Source: JAGMDK01 sp023128695 (GTDB lineage Bacteria > Planctomycetota > Phycisphaerae > UBA1845 > Fen-1342). From it: a DNA stretch of 8,266 nucleotides. The position numbers and the translations under genes are program-made. The number at the start of each line of letters is the position of its first letter. Positions within the stretch are counted from its first letter, which is position 1. The DNA lies in contig DAOVQG010000209.1 in NCBI GenBank assembly GCA_030628805.1, positions 1-8,266 on the forward strand, in the 5' to 3' direction. The notes below the pieces were generated by a model, which saw only the letters and a list, made by a program, of their open reading frames with translations, did not search any database and was not told the DNA's origin. Of the stretch, positions 6,510-8,266 are shown in pieces.

Positions 6510-6540
6510 GAGTCCCGCGATATGATCCTGTCCAATTGAC

Positions 6541-6556
6541 CCCATTATCCAATGGG
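6541..6556. repeat. Short inverted repeat upstream of the ACT-domain gene
   Basis: CCCATT-ATCC-AATGGG has perfect 6-bp arms and a 4-bp spacer. It lies 32-47 bp upstream of ATG 6509, and its left arm overlaps the alternative ATG 6545. It could be an operator for the ACT operon or occur by chance. It has no T-tract on either side, so it is not an intrinsic terminator. Confidence 0.35.
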
Positions 6557-6570
6557 TAAGTGCCAACATA

Positions 6571-6635
6571 GTGGGTGGGGCGGGCCTCCGTGCCCGCCAG
6601 TACGGCCTGATGGCGGCCGCGGAGGGCCACCCCAC
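6571..6635. repeat. Long imperfect inverted repeat (REP/MITE-like palindromic element)
   Basis: The left arm (6571-6599, beginning GTGGGTGGGGCGGGC) and the right arm (6611-6635, ending GGAGGGCCACCCCAC) are imperfect reverse complements around an 11-nt loop (6600-6610). In the inner arms, CCTCCGTGCCCGCCA pairs with TGGCGGCCGCGGAGG at 13 of 15 positions. Inside the left arm is a smaller hairpin, GGCGGGC-CTCCGT-GCCCGCC. The element lies between two divergent genes and encodes nothing recognisable. It is far more GC-rich than the AT-richer DNA on either side, which suggests insertion. It shares its stem-C(C/T)CCGT-stem design with the repeat at the right end of the window. Genomic copy number cannot be judged from here. 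Confidence 0.6.
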
Positions 6636-6703
6636 CGGTTTACCTACTTTTCTGACGCTCACCCCTATCCAATTCTCGCTCATAGATTAGCTTTACGAGC
6701 GAC

Positions 6704-6715
6704 TGCTGTACAGCA
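6704..6715. promoter_or_regulatory. Perfect 12-bp palindrome, candidate operator
   Basis: TGCTGTACAGCA equals its own reverse complement. It sits 61-72 bp upstream of the BatA-like start and in the divergent region shared with the ACT operon, a suitable place for a dimeric regulator. It lacks the spacing of a LexA box (CTGT-N8-ACAG). No regulator can be named. Confidence 0.35.
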
Positions 6716-6729
6716 CAAAATAGATTTTT

Positions 6730-6747
6730 CCCGCCGCAGTCGGCGGG
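6730..6747. repeat. GC-rich hairpin upstream of the BatA-like gene
   Basis: CCCGCCG-CAGT-CGGCGGG has perfect 7-bp arms and a 4-nt loop. It is preceded by TTTTT (6725-6729) and followed by CAAAA. The T-run is on the 5' side on the plus strand, and on the minus strand the stem is followed by A-rich sequence, so neither direction makes a standard intrinsic terminator. It ends 28 bp before ATG 6776 and could lie in the mRNA leader or be another dispersed palindrome. Confidence 0.45.
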
Positions 6748-6775
6748 CAAAACCTTTTGTGACCGGAATCTGCTC

Positions 6776-8266
6776 ATGACTCACCCCGCCCTGCTGTGGG
6801 GCATAGCCGCTGTCGCGGTGCCCGTGCTGATCCATCTGCTGCTGCGGCCGCAGCCGCGACGGCTACGATTTCCGGCCTTGACCCTGATGCACGCCGCGCT
6901 GGCTTCCGGTCAACGCGCCAATCGGGTGCGAAACGTTTTGCTGCTGCTCGTACGTGCGGCGGTTCTGGCCGTCGCCGCTATCCTGCTTGCGGGCCCGACC
7001 TGCGTGCCGACAGCGGCCGAATTCACCGGTTCGGGACCGCTTGCGTGCGTTGTCATCCTCGACGACTCGCTGAGCATGGGCTATCGGCCGCGTTATGCGG
7101 ATGCCGCGACCCTGCTCGATCAGGCCCGTGAGCAGGCTTTGACGTTCCTTGAGTCCTCCCGCGCGTGGCCGGCCGACTCGCAACTCGCCGTGCTCCGAGC
7201 CGGTGGAAAAAACGACGCCGCGACATTGACCGCGAATCGCAATGCCCTCGTCAACACCCTCCGGGATCGCGGTCAGGACACTCCGCACGCCCAGCCGCTT
7301 GGCCGCGCGCTTCAGGAGGCCGCCCGTCTTCTGCATGCGGCCGTCCAACCCAACCGGCAAATCGTGGTTTTCACCGACCTGACGGCGCCGGCGTGGCGCG
7401 ACGTGCGCCCGGCGACTCTGGCCGGGATTGACGGCCTGAATATCCGCGTGGTGGGATCGTCCGCCGGGCCGCGCACAAATCTCGCGCTCACCGCCGCCAG
7501 CCCCCCGCCGCAGGTCTGGCCCGCGTCCGCCCCGACGCTGGTGCTCAGCATCACCCGCACCGGCGGCGTCGGGGGCGAGTGCCGGCTGATCGCTCGCGAC
7601 AATCGGAAAGTCCTCACCCGCGTCGGCCCGCTGAAACTGCCCGCCGACACCCGCCGCGAAGTTACCCTGCACCTGCCGCCCCGGCCGCCCGGGCCACATG
7701 CCGTCACCATTGAGCTCGAACCCGAAGACCTGCTGGCGTTCGATCAAAAGCGCTACGTGGCGTGGCAAACCGCTCCGCAGCCGGAAGTCTGGTTATTAAC
7801 CACGCCCCAGACCGCTCCGGACAAAGACCTTTCAGCTCTGATCTTCAGCAACTTGTTGGCGCCCGAACTGCTCAGCCCCCGGGAGCAACGAGTCAAGGTT
7901 CGGTCCGTTATGGCGGCGGATATCATGGACCTCGTCGGACAAGAGCCCGGCCCGGACTCGTCCATCGAGACCCGACGCCCGCCGACTCTGATTATCGTTT
8001 TCCCGAACGTCGAACTGTCGGCGGCGGCGCGGGACGCGCTGCTGAGAACGGTCAAGGCTGGAGCCACGGTGTTGCTGGTGCCCGCTTCAAACGCGCGCAC
8101 ACCCGAGTGGCCGGGCTGGCGGGCCTTGCTGAGCGAAGCGCTGCCGGTAGAGGAAACCCTCTCCGCGTATACGACGATACGCTGGGGGGCCTCTTCGGCC
8201 GACACGCCGCCGGTTGTAGCGGCCGGCCCCCGTGCCGGCCGTCCCACCGGCTGGAAGCCGGTGCCA
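6776..8266 (+). CDS. BatA-like membrane protein with VWA domain, N-terminal 497 codons (incomplete)
   Basis: The frame from ATG 6776 is open to the right edge. Residues 1-75 match the BatA / 'aerotolerance regulator' N-terminal domain: a first membrane helix at about 5-23 ('VPVLIHLLLRPQPRRLRFPAL' pattern) and a second at about 53-73 ('RNVLLLLVRAAVLAVAAILL'). A VWA domain follows: MIDAS motif D96-x-S98-x-S100 in 'VILDDSLSMG', and D201 in 'VVFTDLTAP' in the usual later position. Residues about 230-345 look beta-rich. About 350-460 ('PEVWLLTT', 'TLIIVFPNVELS', 'TVKAGATVLLVPA') resemble the amidotransferase-like fold often found at the C-terminus of these proteins. Such proteins are membrane-anchored with the VWA facing away from the cytoplasm, and usually neighbour MoxR ATPase and DUF58 genes, none visible here. 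The ribosome-binding site is weak (CGGAA, 8 nt before ATG). The last codons (about 482-497) are the translation of a palindromic repeat. Confidence 0.9.
   Translation, partial: MTHPALLWGIAAVAVPVLIHLLLRPQPRRLRFPALTLMHAALASGQRANRVRNVLLLLVRAAVLAVAAILLAGPTCVPTAAEFTGSGPLACVVILDDSLSMGYRPRYADAATLLDQAREQALTFLESSRAWPADSQLAVLRAGGKNDAATLTANRNALVNTLRDRGQDTPHAQPLGRALQEAARLLHAAVQPNRQIVVFTDLTAPAWRDVRPATLAGIDGLNIRVVGSSAGPRTNLALTAASPPPQVWPASAPTLVLSITRTGGVGGECRLIARDNRKVLTRVGPLKLPADTRREVTLHLPPRPPGPHAVTIELEPEDLLAFDQKRYVAWQTAPQPEVWLLTTPQTAPDKDLSALIFSNLLAPELLSPREQRVKVRSVMAADIMDLVGQEPGPDSSIETRRPPTLIIVFPNVELSAAARDALLRTVKAGATVLLVPASNARTPEWPGWRALLSEALPVEETLSAYTTIRWGASSADTPPVVAAGPRAGRPTGWKPVP
8219..8266. repeat. Double-hairpin palindromic repeat read in frame within the BatA-like gene
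   Basis: Two perfect hairpins stand side by side. The first is CGGCCGGC (8220-8227), loop CCCCGT, GCCGGCCG (8234-8241). The second is CACCGGCT (8245-8252), loop GGA, AGCCGGTG (8256-8263). The element runs to the window edge and may continue. In the BatA frame it reads as 'AGPRAGRPTGWKPVP', unlike the preceding protein. I recall similar 'TGWKPVP' peptides in planctomycete proteins, where they come from dispersed DNA repeats; this is unverified memory. It may mark an insertion or the 3' end of the true gene. Confidence 0.6.

Noticed and set aside
6510..6683. N-terminal extension of the ACT-domain protein to ATG 6683.
   Set aside because: The extra 58 residues are read through the palindromic repeat at 6571-6635, have no ribosome-binding site and look nothing like an ACT domain.
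6704..6715. LexA/SOS box.
   Set aside because: CTGT and ACAG are directly adjacent here; a LexA box of the E. coli type needs 8 bases between them, and nothing nearby is a DNA-repair gene.
6863..7768. A 301-codon minus-strand frame.
   Set aside because: It is opposite the BatA-like gene, whose membrane and VWA motifs are clear. The antisense translation is Gly/Arg-rich without motifs.
1..8266. CRISPR arrays, tRNA/rRNA genes, transposases, phage genes, toxin-antitoxin pairs or a defence island.
   Set aside because: I looked on both strands and saw no regularly spaced repeats, no cloverleaf-like sequence and no proteins of these types; the genes are housekeeping or general hydrolase families.
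6776..8266. A defence system built from the nuclease-like, phosphoesterase, hydrolase and VWA genes together.
   Set aside because: The genes lie on three separate transcription units with convergent and divergent breaks, and each belongs to a broad family; nothing in the layout links them into one system.

Overview
The window is GC-rich, gene-dense bacterial chromosome. It most likely comes from a planctomycete (Planctomycetota, possibly a Phycisphaerae-like or uncultured lineage). Four things suggest this: a BatA-type membrane/VWA protein of the sort common in that phylum; an RNase E/G with a large charged N-terminal extension directly after a DUF2344 (radical-SAM-linked) gene; an alpha/beta hydrolase with HG-x3-HG and DRRGSGLN signatures; and GC-rich palindromic repeats, one of which translates as a 'TGWKPVP' peptide inside a coding region. 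The assignment is inference from gene content, not a database match.

Layout. (1) 1-2974, plus strand: the 3' end of a DUF2344 gene overlaps the start of an 868-codon ribonuclease E/G gene by 50 bp. The ribonuclease core has every key residue I could check. It is preceded by about 364 residues of basic, acidic and arginine-rich low-complexity sequence. (2) 2975-3496: no confident gene. One frame encodes what looks like the N-terminal part of a multi-pass membrane protein that loses sense before the next gene, probably a truncated remnant. (3) 3497-4237, plus: an endonuclease/exonuclease/phosphatase-fold hydrolase. (4) 4253-6509, minus, converging on (3): a tandem-ACT-domain protein, an alpha/beta hydrolase 9 bp behind it, and after a 109-bp gap a calcineurin-like metallophosphoesterase. 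(5) 6510-6775: a divergent intergenic region with a long imperfect inverted repeat and three smaller palindromes. (6) 6776-8266, plus: a BatA-like membrane protein with a VWA domain, open to the right edge of the window. It ends here in a double-hairpin repeat read in frame.

How the genes may work together. The DUF2344-RNase pair is translationally coupled and belongs to RNA metabolism. The ACT gene and hydrolase look like one operon, possibly metabolite-responsive, with no pathway identifiable. The metallophosphoesterase has its own strong ribosome-binding site and perhaps its own -10 box. The BatA-like protein would normally act with a MoxR ATPase and a DUF58 protein, neither of which is in the window.

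I see no phage, CRISPR, toxin-antitoxin, transposase, tRNA or rRNA signature, and no convincing new multi-gene system. The most unusual items are the N-terminal scaffold-like extension of the ribonuclease and the two palindromic repeats, one inside a coding frame.
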